This document shows positions 1 to 8,340 of a DNA stretch of 37,938 nt, piece by piece (within the stretch, counting starts at the first letter, position 1; each line of letters starts with the position of its first letter). This stretch comes from Clostridia bacterium (lineage in GTDB: Bacteria; Bacillota; Clostridia; UMGS1810). Made by a program: the position numbers and the translations under genes. The notes beneath the pieces were generated by a model that was not told the origin of the DNA, made no database searches, and saw only the letters and a list, made by a program, of their open reading frames with translations. The stretch covers positions 1 through 37,938 of the forward strand of contig JAFQBA010000005.1 in NCBI GenBank assembly GCA_017416845.1, read 5' to 3'.

Positions 1-200
1 CTGCTTTGACACAAAATTTTTGAATTTATGTGCCAAAGGATTTCGCTTCGCTCATCTGTCAGCAACCGTCCCCCGATGGCATTTTGTGCATTAGCGAATT
101 GCTTCAACCTCATTTGTACTTAGCCCTACAAACCCCAATTTGTTTTGATACCCAAAACCATTACCGATAACGATTACAAATAAAACAGGAGTGATAAATT
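1..200. other. Intergenic sequence, no gene seen
   Basis: No open frame with a credible start or ribosome binding site is visible. A 13-bp string, AAACCCCAATTTG, at 130-142 recurs exactly at 1989-2001, just before another gene of the same block. This may be a remnant of a shared repeat or a shared leader. The ribosome binding site of the first gene (AGGAG, about 187-191) lies at the right edge. Confidence 0.5.
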
Positions 201-926
201 ATGAATATTACAGAAAAAATTGTTGCAAAACAGAACGGCAATTATAACAATCCCGGCATAACTGTGGCTTTTCTTGGCGATAGCGTTACTCAGGGATGCT
301 TCGAAGTATATCTGAAATCAGACGGCGGAGTTGAAACGGTGTTTGACAGAAACAGTGCCTATCACACATACTTTTCAAAAATATTTTCGGTTCTTTGTCC
401 AAATGTGCCCGTCAATGTCATAAACGCCGGAATAAGCGGCGGCACAGCCCCTCACGGACTTGAAAGACTCGACCGTGATGTGCTGAAGTTCTCACCCGAC
501 CTTGTTGTGGTGTGCTTTGGACTTAACGACTGCGGAGGCGGTTTGGAAAAGCTTGATTGCTACAAAAATTCCCTTGCAGAAATTTTTGACCGTGTAAAGG
601 AATCGGGAAGCGAACTCATATTTATGACTCCGAACATGATGTGCACGAATCTCAGCTGTCATATCAAAGAAGAAAAAATAAAAGAGATTGCCGGAAACAT
701 TTGCAACACTCAAAAAAACGGCATTCTCGATACCTACATTGAGTGTGCAAAGGAAGTTTGCAAAGAAAAAAATGTTACGGTGTGTGATTGCTATAAAAAA
801 TGGAAAAGACTATCCGACCTTGGCATAAACGTAACAGAGCTTCTGGCGAACAAAATCAACCACCCCACAAGAGAAATGAACTGGCTTTTCGCATACTCAC
901 TTGTAGAAACGGTTCTTGGTTTATAA
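201..926 (+). CDS. SGNH/GDSL-type esterase-like hydrolase
   Basis: A 241-residue protein without signal peptide or membrane segment, so probably cytosolic. The SGNH blocks are visible: FLGDSVTQG with the nucleophile Ser28, INAGISGG as the oxyanion glycine block, CFGLNDCGG with Asn109, and a C-terminal INHPTREM with His221. The Asp normally three residues before the catalytic His is a Lys here, so the usual triad acid is not at its expected place. The start is supported by AGGAG nine bases upstream. The next gene starts 13 bases after the stop, so the two are probably cotranscribed. Family members remove acyl groups, often acetyl, from sugars or other small esters. The context of DUF4838 proteins and a secreted lyase suggests a carbohydrate ester, but that is inference. 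Confidence 0.8.
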   Translation: MNITEKIVAKQNGNYNNPGITVAFLGDSVTQGCFEVYLKSDGGVETVFDRNSAYHTYFSKIFSVLCPNVPVNVINAGISGGTAPHGLERLDRDVLKFSPDLVVVCFGLNDCGGGLEKLDCYKNSLAEIFDRVKESGSELIFMTPNMMCTNLSCHIKEEKIKEIAGNICNTQKNGILDTYIECAKEVCKEKNVTVCDCYKKWKRLSDLGINVTELLANKINHPTREMNWLFAYSLVETVLGL

Positions 927-939
927 CGGAGTGTTTACA

Positions 940-1764
940 ATGAATAATGAAAGCAAAGTTAAAGTATTGGCAGAAAAATGGTACAAAAAAATAGGTTTTT
1001 TGGCTGAATATGATGAAGAATTCAATAATCTTCTTGATGGGATTTCAGACGTGGGCGAAATGCCGTTTGAGGAATATGACTTTGAAGCAAACAAAGATAA
1101 CAACCAAAAAAATCTCATAATGTATTTGTATTTTTGTGAGGAGCTTTCAAGAAAGTATGAGGAAAAGGGAATTCCCGAAGAAATTCTTATGGCATCACTT
1201 GTGCCTGATTTCCCCATTATGGTCAAAAGATGCGTATGTCTCACCGGAAAGCTTGGACTACTTCGGGCAGGATGGTTCAATCTTCACATGAACATGAAGC
1301 TCTATCGTCTTGGTAGACTGCAGTTTTGCATGCACACCTGCTATGAGGATGTTCCCTCAAAGGGATTGAAAAAGGGTGATCCCGTTATGGATGTTCACAT
1401 TCCAGGCGAAGGTCCGCTTGACGTGGATGAATGCCAAAAGTCTTTTGATTTGTGCGAGGAGTTTTTCAAGAAATTCTTCCCGGATTTCAAATGGGATTTC
1501 TACACTTGTTTTTCGTGGGTTTTTGATGATGTGCTTAAAAACTTTTTGAAGGAAGATTCAAACATTTTAAAATTCGACAAGCTTTTTGAACCTGTTCATT
1601 CTGTCCCTGCCGATTCGATTTTACATTTTATGTTTAAATACGGCATTGAATCGAGAGATGAAATAAAAGACATTCCCGCAAAATCCTCCTTTGCACAAAA
1701 GGTTAAGGATTATGCCCTTTCGGGCGGTGAGTTCAGGAATGTTTTGGCAATAAGAAAAAGATAA
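940..1764 (+). CDS. GNAT-like acyltransferase (NAT_N/GNAT_C type)
   Basis: A 274-residue cytosolic protein. I recognise the two-domain acyltransferase-like family with an N-terminal helical part (about residues 1-115) and a GNAT-like C-terminal part (about 120-274). Typical strings are LGRLQF, GDPVMDVHIPGEGPL and a following Phe-rich helix with FFPDF. The longest open frame begins at a TTG at 916, but the ATG at 940 has CGGAG at the right distance and is preferred. It follows the SGNH gene by 13 bases, so one transcript is likely. The acyl donor and acceptor are unknown. Pairing with an SGNH esterase is compatible with addition and removal of acyl groups on a sugar, which is inference only. 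Confidence 0.65.
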   Translation: MNNESKVKVLAEKWYKKIGFLAEYDEEFNNLLDGISDVGEMPFEEYDFEANKDNNQKNLIMYLYFCEELSRKYEEKGIPEEILMASLVPDFPIMVKRCVCLTGKLGLLRAGWFNLHMNMKLYRLGRLQFCMHTCYEDVPSKGLKKGDPVMDVHIPGEGPLDVDECQKSFDLCEEFFKKFFPDFKWDFYTCFSWVFDDVLKNFLKEDSNILKFDKLFEPVHSVPADSILHFMFKYGIESRDEIKDIPAKSSFAQKVKDYALSGGEFRNVLAIRKR

Positions 1765-1801
1765 ATTGGAGTTTGTCGGGATGTTTAACACAAGTGCGAA
1801 A

Positions 1802-1950
1802 GGCTCCCTTGTGTAAAGGGAGCTGTCACGAAGTGACTGAGGGATTGTTAAATGATAAACTCTCAATCAAGCACAAATACTGCAAATGAGGCAATTTGTT
1901 ACAATCCCTCCACCGCTTACGCGGTCCCCCTCCCTTTACACAAAGGAGGC
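1802..1950. repeat. Clostridial palindromic intergenic repeat
   Basis: A long imperfect inverted repeat. The left arm at 1802-1848 begins GGCTCCCTTGTGTAAAGG and ends GAGGGATTGT. The right arm at 1901-1950 is its near reverse complement, beginning ACAATCCCTCC and ending ACACAAAGGAGGC. Each arm carries a smaller internal dyad (GTCACGAAGTGAC, CCGCTTACGCGG). About 52 AT-rich bases separate the arms. From memory this matches a family of non-coding, MITE- or REP-like repeats scattered between genes in many gut Clostridia. There is no transposase. It separates the SGNH/acyltransferase pair from the first DUF4838 gene and could fold into a strong RNA stem. Confidence 0.85.
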
Positions 1951-2024
1951 AACGCACTGGTGCAAATTCCATCTTCAAACAGAGCGATAAACCCCAATTT
2001 GAAAATCCATAAGGAAATAACAAT

Positions 2025-3902
2025 ATGAAAATAACAGAAAAATCCAAAAATATATGCAAAATAATTTTACCGCCAAATCCCACACCGAGAGAAGTTTTTG
2101 CGGCAGAAGAACTATGTGCATATATTCAAAAAATCACAGGTGTGGATATTTCAAAAAATATAAATGCAACAAACCATATAATCATTGGTGATCCGTCAAG
2201 AAATCCCCAAGCAAAAAAAATCATCAACAAATCGGAATTTGACGCTCTTGTTCCGGGGCCTGAGGGGTTCATCATAAAGGCAACCGAAAACGCACTGCTC
2301 CTTGCAGGCAGTTCAAAAAATGAAAATGAGCAAGAGCGTGGAACGGTATATGCAGTGTATGAATTTTTGGAAAGATTTTTGGGTTGCAGTTTGTCGGCAT
2401 ATTCAAAATCAGGTGTGGATGCCGGAGAATATGTCCCGAAAACGTCTGATATCACAATTAAAAACGGAACGGAATATGTAAAATCCTCTGCAGACATTCC
2501 CTACCGCACAGCCATTGTTCAATACAGCACATGGGTTGGTGATGCAAACCATGCACTCAATCCCCGATTTATCGCATGGCTTGCCAAAAACCGATACAAC
2601 CGTATCCTGACCTGGTGGGGAGTGTATGAACAATACAAGGAAAACGGCATGCTCTTAGAATGCGAAAAAAGAGGTATTCTTTTTTCTGTTGGGCATCATC
2701 AGTCCTTTAATATGCTTCTTCCACCCTATGGCAATAAATACTTTAAAAAGCAATATGCCAAAACCAACCCTGAGTTTTACAGACTTTTGGAAGACGGCAC
2801 TCGCTATGAAGTTAAAGACGGCGACTATTCGGGTCAGCTTGTGCTTTGCATGAGAAATGAAAAGCTCATTGACGAAATGGCGAAAAATATTATAAGTTGG
2901 TCAGAGCAAAACCCACAGGTGGATATTATCTCTCTGTGGCCCCATGACGGGAAGCACGAGCAATGCGTATGCGAAAAATGCAAAAAATACACCAAAAGTG
3001 CCAACTATTCCTATTTTGCCAACAGTGTAGCAAAAAAAGTTTCGGAGCTTAAACCCAACCTGAAAATTGACCGCATAGCATATCTTGATTTACTCGATAG
3101 CGGAGATGAGATGCTTACGGACTCGGTCGTAGTAAACGAAGCTCTCTGGCATGAGACACTTCGCACTGCAGGCAAGCCTGACGGTAGCTCATTTGAAAAT
3201 TCAGATTTTGAAAAAAATGCTCTTTCCTGGAAAAAGCTTGGTGCAAGAGTAGTTTATTATGACTATCTCATGGGAATCTATTCCTCAAAACAACGCTGGC
3301 TGCCAATTGCCGATGAATTGCAGGCAATGGCAAAACGTTTTTGCACTCTCGGCATTGACGGCTCGGGTACACAGATTGAAGCCTTTAATTTGTGGAACCA
3401 TATTTTTAATTTCTTTTCCTTCGCACGCACCCTTTATGACAATTCACTTTCAATTGAAGATAATCTCGAAAGATTTTGCCGTATTTTCGGCGAAGGCGCT
3501 CCGTTTATTAAAGAAATTATTCTTCTTGGTGAACAAACAGCCGACGGGCAGGATACAATAGCGAGAATTTCAAGCTATGTGATTGAGAATATCGACCGAA
3601 AAAAGGTATATGAATTGTATGAAAAAGCATTGGAAGCCACCTCGTCTCCTATTTGCAAAAACAACATCCGACTTATGCGTATGGTGTGGCATTATTCTGT
3701 TCTTGAAGTGACCAATCCACGTTTTACCGAAAAGGACATGGGAGCAATATCTCAGGCAGACGATGCAAACGGTGAACTGACATTTATGTACCAAAACTAC
3801 GATAGTTTCACATCAAAAAATGAAGGCTACGGCATTTCTTTTCCAATAAAAGAACGAACTGACATTATATATACTGCGGATAAATGGTATAAATTTGAAT
3901 AA
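2025..3902 (+). CDS. DUF4838 glycosidase-like protein
   Basis: A 625-residue protein with no signal peptide, so probably cytosolic. The first 120 residues look like the GH67-type N-terminal domain: an ATP-grasp-like start, IIIGDPSRNP, then RGTVYAVYEFLERFLGCS. The central part matches the DUF4838 TIM-barrel family: WPHDGKHEQCVCEKC at about residues 305-318 with a C-x-C-x2-C set, then ALWHETLR and the IEAFNLWNHIFNF region. The family is widespread in polysaccharide loci but its substrate is not established, and the fold points to hydrolysis of a uronic-acid or amino-sugar containing oligosaccharide. The start has AAGGAA upstream. It lies 168 bases before a secreted heparinase-like lyase, and a second DUF4838 gene follows that lyase. 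Confidence 0.8.
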   Translation: MKITEKSKNICKIILPPNPTPREVFAAEELCAYIQKITGVDISKNINATNHIIIGDPSRNPQAKKIINKSEFDALVPGPEGFIIKATENALLLAGSSKNENEQERGTVYAVYEFLERFLGCSLSAYSKSGVDAGEYVPKTSDITIKNGTEYVKSSADIPYRTAIVQYSTWVGDANHALNPRFIAWLAKNRYNRILTWWGVYEQYKENGMLLECEKRGILFSVGHHQSFNMLLPPYGNKYFKKQYAKTNPEFYRLLEDGTRYEVKDGDYSGQLVLCMRNEKLIDEMAKNIISWSEQNPQVDIISLWPHDGKHEQCVCEKCKKYTKSANYSYFANSVAKKVSELKPNLKIDRIAYLDLLDSGDEMLTDSVVVNEALWHETLRTAGKPDGSSFENSDFEKNALSWKKLGARVVYYDYLMGIYSSKQRWLPIADELQAMAKRFCTLGIDGSGTQIEAFNLWNHIFNFFSFARTLYDNSLSIEDNLERFCRIFGEGAPFIKEIILLGEQTADGQDTIARISSYVIENIDRKKVYELYEKALEATSSPICKNNIRLMRMVWHYSVLEVTNPRFTEKDMGAISQADDANGELTFMYQNYDSFTSKNEGYGISFPIKERTDIIYTADKWYKFE

Positions 3903-3999
3903 CCTTAACTATTCAAAAACTCTAAAAGGCTAAAAGCACTTTTACCGTTATCTCATTGCAGGCAACGACAATTTTACCAAAAATCAAAACAAATGTACC

Positions 4000-4028
4000 T
4001 TGAATAGAATTATATTTAATGATATAAT
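4000..4028 (+). promoter_or_regulatory. Sigma-A-type promoter of the secreted lyase gene
   Basis: TTGAAT at 4000-4005 and TATAAT at 4023-4028 with a 17-bp spacer. Transcription should start about 35 bases before the GAGGAG ribosome binding site of the 4070 gene. A second overlapping TATAAT at 4028-4033 would give a 22-bp spacer and is less likely. Confidence 0.7.
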
Positions 4029-4069
4029 ATAATGTAGTTTTATTTTTATAATTCCGAGGAGATATTTAT

Positions 4070-7000
4070 ATGAAAAAGGAAAAAAGAATAGACAGAATAT
4101 TGTCGGTATTATTAATCCTGATATTAATTTTTTCGTTTGTCGCATCTGTTCCCGCAGTTTATGCATCGGATGATGCGTCGATAATTGCGGGCTACAAGCT
4201 TATTTCATCACCTGTAAAGGTTACAGCTCCAACCTATGCCGCACATTCTCCGTGGACAACCTTTACCAATTCAACCTCAATTACCGATAATTACGGTGTT
4301 GTGTACAGGGTTGATTTCCCCGATATGACAGGCAGGGAATTTCGCAACTTCATTTTCCGTTTCGGAACTTCCTACTATGGCGGAAGTGCTCTTCGTGTGA
4401 TGGGGCTTTCCGCAAGCTACGATGTGCCGGGTATGTCTTATACCGACGAACCCTTTGCTTCCATGTGGGCAAATGAGGCGGCATACAACATTTGCGATTC
4501 AGCAATTGTCACAGATAATTTCCTTTCCAATTATTATATGAACTATGCCGACATAACCACCTATGCAAACGAATGTCTTGCAAAGGGTGCAAGCCATATG
4601 TATATTGTTGTGAATTCGCACTCCACGGGCAAGGCTTTCAGCTCTGACCTCACAGACACAAGCTACATAGGACACGACCTCTATCCCTACTATTATTACG
4701 ACTCAAAATTCATACAGACCTCCGATTCCAACCCCACAGTTGAGGGTTACAAGAAAATATCCGAGCCGGTGCTGATTACCGGCACAACCTATGCTCCAAA
4801 AAGCCCCTGGCAAACCTTCACCAACAGCTATTCTGTTTCCGAAACCCAGGGTGTTTTGTATCGTATTGATATTCCCGATTTAAACGGCAAAGAGTTCAAA
4901 AACTTTATTTTCCGTTTCGGTTCGTCCTACTATGGCGGATCTTCCATGCGTGTTATGGGTGTTTCCTCAAACTTAGACATTCCCAATATGTCCTACACCG
5001 ACGAACCCTTTGCCTCCATGTGGGCAGATGAAGCAAGCTACACTTCAAACGCAGGGGAAATTCTCTCGGAAAGTCCTGTTTCCAATTATTTTATAAACTA
5101 TGCCGACCTCACGGGCTATGCCAACGAATGTGTTGCAAGGGGCGACAGTTTTATGTATATTGCGGTTAATTCCCGTTCCACGGCAAAAGCTTTTGGTTCC
5201 GACATAAAGGATTCGGACTATCGCAGATATGACCTTTTTCCGTACTATTACTATGACACAAGAGATTTGACACCAACCACGGCAAATGTGCTGAAAAACA
5301 TTAATGCACGAATTGCATCGGGCAAAATGACCCACCCCTATCTTCACGGTTCCATGGAAAACATCGAACAAATCCGTGCAAATCTTGAGTCGGGGGATAA
5401 ATGGACAACAGATTTTTATGCAAAGCTCAAAAAGGATGCCGACGAGCTTGTTGCATCCTCGCCAAAGAGCTACGGCGCTCAGGTTAGTCAGAGCTACAGC
5501 GGCGGAGAGGATACATTTTTAACTCTAATGATTGCCTATCACATTGAGGGTGACGCAAAATATCTTAACCGTGCCATTGCAGAGTTTGAGATGTATATGA
5601 ATATTACCGACTGGACTGCCGATGCACAGCTTGACAACACGCAGACCGGTGCAAGCATTTCGGTGGGCTATGACTGGCTCTATGATTATCTCACCGAGGA
5701 GCAACGCCTCTGGGCAGAAACCAATGTAAAAGAAAAAGTTCTTTCCATCGGCTACCGCTACTATCAGGATCCTTCATGTCTCACCCAGCTCCGTCAGGAA
5801 AATGATTATATGAACATTGTCTGCGGAAAGGGTACATATAACCACAATACTCACAACAATGCCAATCTCCTTGTGTGTGCCTTAGCTCTTGCACCTCTCA
5901 ATCCGGAGTACAGTGCATTTGTAATTTCAAACAACTTCAACAATATTGTGCCGTATCTTGAGCTTGTGGGTACAAACGGCGGACACGAAGAACCCATTGG
6001 CTACTATAGCTACACAAGCACCAAAATCTGTTCCATGCTTTCGGCATCAAATGCGGCTCTCGGCACAATGTATGGTTATGAAAACTATCCCGGATTTCAA
6101 ACCACCGCATATTACCCCATGCAAATGTACGGGGCAGGACCGTTTTCCATTGGTGACAGCGGTCACAACAAGGGTGTGTATAACTCCAATCCCCTTTACT
6201 TTTTCGCAAAAGAATCAAAGGATACCGACCTTATGGGGATTCTTGCTTCAAGATACGAAAACGGCGGCGTTGCAAGAATGCTTCTGTGGTATGACAAAGG
6301 CGAGCTTGACAATATCGACCTTTCAAAACGTCTCTCAATGGATGCTCATCTCTATCCCTCAAGCAAAGGTCAGAACATTGCCGCATTCCGTGACAACTGG
6401 GATATAGACAAAGGCTTTTATGCCGCAATGTACACAGGCTGTGCTTCTGCCAACGGTCACTCCGATGCTGTGTCGGGTGCGTTTTGTATTGATGCCTTTG
6501 GCGAAAGATTTGTAACTCCCATTGGCATTGGTAACTATTCCTACACAAATTACTGGGATCATGCCCAGGACGGCGGAAGATGGGTATGGTACGAAAAACG
6601 CCCCGAGGGCGGAAACTGTCTTGTTATAAATCCCGCATATGAGGTGGGTCAAAATGTTACGGTGACAGCCGTTATGGATGAGTTTGAGTCAAGCGAAGGC
6701 ACAGCCTATGCCATAACCGACCTTTCTGAGGTTTACGGCGATTATGTGACCGAATACAAGCGAGGTATGCTTATCTCCGACAACCGAAGCACAATCACGG
6801 TTCAGGACGAAGCCAAAATGAAAGAACCCTCCGAAATTTTCTGGTCAATCAACACCATGGCTAAAATTGATATTGTGGACAACGAAACCGCAATCCTCAC
6901 TAACAACGGCAAAAAAGTGATGGTTAAAATTTTTGCAGACATCGACTACAATCTCTACAAAATGAAAGCCGAAAAACTCCCAACATCGCCCCAAAGCGAT

Positions 7001-8188
7001 TTGCAAAGGGATTATCCCGGTTTTTCAAAGCTTGCCATCAGTGCCGAGAATGTGAGCGAAATGACCCTAAGCGTAAAATTCTATCCTCTTGCCAATGACC
7101 ATGAATGGAAAAATGAAGATTTTTCGCCCGTGTCAATGAATAGCTGGAGCATAGACGAAGACTACGAAGAAAAACCCACTCTTGAAGCAATCTATGTTGA
7201 CGGTGAAGCTCTTGAGGGTTTTGAGCCCGACCGTTACAACTATGAGCTTGAATATGAAGTGATTCCCGATGTGCTTCCCGAAATTGAGGCTGTTACCGAT
7301 GATTATGAGATAAGCGTGACCTATCCCCAAAATGGAAAAGTTGAAGCTTTGATAGCCGTAAAGGGCAAAACTCGAACAGCTTATTACACAATCAACTTCA
7401 GGCAAACAACCACCAATCTCACAAGCACCACAAAAGCACTCAATTATTCAAAATTCACCACATCAACCTACAATCTTGCCGATGATACCTCGGTGGGAAC
7501 AAATGCATCAAAAAATTATCTGTATGCAAGCAAAGTATATTATCATCACTATGCTGTTGTGGACATCAGCAGTATCACAAACACCGATGTGACAAGCGCA
7601 ACATATACATTCACCGCCGACGGCTCGGGAACCTTTTCCATATATGAGGTAGAGGGTGATTTCACCCCGGGAGTGACCACGGCAGCAGAGCTTCCTGCCT
7701 CGGGAGCACCCATTGCCACGGTGAACATCGGCGATGGCGGAAGATTTACCGTTGACATAACCGACTATGCAAAAAGACTTGCCGCCGCAGGCGAAACAAA
7801 GCTTGGCTTTGTGGTTAGTCAGACCGTTGCCGGCACGGCATGGATAGGCAGTGAACTTTCAACATCATCCAGCCGCCCCTCGCTTTCGGTGACCTACAGA
7901 CCGATTGTTGAGCCCCTTGTTATTTCGGATATAAAGGTCACAACCTCAAGTCTGTACAAAAAAGCAAATGTTAAAGTGACCAATAACTCCGATTTGTGCT
8001 TTGGTGAATACATCTTCTTTGGTGCATCCTATGACGGTGACAAGCTCACGGGCATTTCTGTGAGTGACCCCGCGGTTGTAATGCCTTACCGCTCAAAAGA
8101 ATTTAGTGCACAGCTTCCGGTGGCAGATGATGTGAAATTTTTCCTTTGGAAAACAAACTGCTCACCTATATATTGCAAGTCATCATGA
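4070..8188 (+). CDS. Secreted heparinase II/III-like lyase, multidomain
   Basis: A 1372-residue exported protein. Residues 1-32 form a signal peptide (basic start, hydrophobic core, cleavage near VYA-SDD). Two homologous modules follow with a period of 185 residues, about 41-212 and 226-397, sharing for example YTDEPFASMWA. They are of unknown fold and probably carbohydrate- or surface-binding. Residues about 420-760 are a helical toroid region as in alginate/heparinase II/III-type lyases. About 765-1010 give the C-terminal beta part, with NGHSDAVSGAFCIDAFGE carrying the typical His-x-Asp. Then come a cadherin-like sandwich (about 1033-1110), a DNRLRE/CBM96-like module (about 1113-1280) and a small C-terminal domain ending in a FLW motif. 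No LPXTG or SLH anchor is seen. It probably depolymerises an acidic polysaccharide outside the cell, with the flanking DUF4838 enzymes handling products inside. The polymer is unknown. Confidence 0.75.
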   Translation: MKKEKRIDRILSVLLILILIFSFVASVPAVYASDDASIIAGYKLISSPVKVTAPTYAAHSPWTTFTNSTSITDNYGVVYRVDFPDMTGREFRNFIFRFGTSYYGGSALRVMGLSASYDVPGMSYTDEPFASMWANEAAYNICDSAIVTDNFLSNYYMNYADITTYANECLAKGASHMYIVVNSHSTGKAFSSDLTDTSYIGHDLYPYYYYDSKFIQTSDSNPTVEGYKKISEPVLITGTTYAPKSPWQTFTNSYSVSETQGVLYRIDIPDLNGKEFKNFIFRFGSSYYGGSSMRVMGVSSNLDIPNMSYTDEPFASMWADEASYTSNAGEILSESPVSNYFINYADLTGYANECVARGDSFMYIAVNSRSTAKAFGSDIKDSDYRRYDLFPYYYYDTRDLTPTTANVLKNINARIASGKMTHPYLHGSMENIEQIRANLESGDKWTTDFYAKLKKDADELVASSPKSYGAQVSQSYSGGEDTFLTLMIAYHIEGDAKYLNRAIAEFEMYMNITDWTADAQLDNTQTGASISVGYDWLYDYLTEEQRLWAETNVKEKVLSIGYRYYQDPSCLTQLRQENDYMNIVCGKGTYNHNTHNNANLLVCALALAPLNPEYSAFVISNNFNNIVPYLELVGTNGGHEEPIGYYSYTSTKICSMLSASNAALGTMYGYENYPGFQTTAYYPMQMYGAGPFSIGDSGHNKGVYNSNPLYFFAKESKDTDLMGILASRYENGGVARMLLWYDKGELDNIDLSKRLSMDAHLYPSSKGQNIAAFRDNWDIDKGFYAAMYTGCASANGHSDAVSGAFCIDAFGERFVTPIGIGNYSYTNYWDHAQDGGRWVWYEKRPEGGNCLVINPAYEVGQNVTVTAVMDEFESSEGTAYAITDLSEVYGDYVTEYKRGMLISDNRSTITVQDEAKMKEPSEIFWSINTMAKIDIVDNETAILTNNGKKVMVKIFADIDYNLYKMKAEKLPTSPQSDLQRDYPGFSKLAISAENVSEMTLSVKFYPLANDHEWKNEDFSPVSMNSWSIDEDYEEKPTLEAIYVDGEALEGFEPDRYNYELEYEVIPDVLPEIEAVTDDYEISVTYPQNGKVEALIAVKGKTRTAYYTINFRQTTTNLTSTTKALNYSKFTTSTYNLADDTSVGTNASKNYLYASKVYYHHYAVVDISSITNTDVTSATYTFTADGSGTFSIYEVEGDFTPGVTTAAELPASGAPIATVNIGDGGRFTVDITDYAKRLAAAGETKLGFVVSQTVAGTAWIGSELSTSSSRPSLSVTYRPIVEPLVISDIKVTTSSLYKKANVKVTNNSDLCFGEYIFFGASYDGDKLTGISVSDPAVVMPYRSKEFSAQLPVADDVKFFLWKTNCSPIYCKSS

Positions 8189-8267
8189 TTTGCTTCTATT
8201 TACTAAAAAACAAAATCCTTTCAACACTGCAATCAGTCTACAAACAAGGTGAATTCAAAAAATTGCA

Positions 8268-8296
8268 TAGACATTTAAATGTCTGCATGATATAAT
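8268..8296 (+). promoter_or_regulatory. Promoter with 16-bp palindrome in its spacer
   Basis: TAGACA at 8268-8273 and TATAAT at 8291-8296 with a 17-bp spacer. A perfect 16-bp palindrome, AGACATTTAAATGTCT, covers 8269-8284, overlapping the -35 box and most of the spacer. This is a classic position for a repressor operator. It serves the DUF4838 gene starting at 8341. Confidence 0.65.
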
Positions 8297-8340
8297 CATT
8301 ATATTCTTTTAATCAGTAGTTTTATATGGAGGTATTAACT

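Noticed and set aside
151..178. LacI-type operator-like string (ACCGATAACGATTA) before the first gene
   Set aside because: The symmetry is poor and no promoter boxes frame it.
5937..6652. Overlapping antisense and alternate-frame open frames inside the secreted lyase gene
   Set aside because: They lack ribosome binding sites and recognisable protein features, while the + frame shows clear domain motifs throughout.
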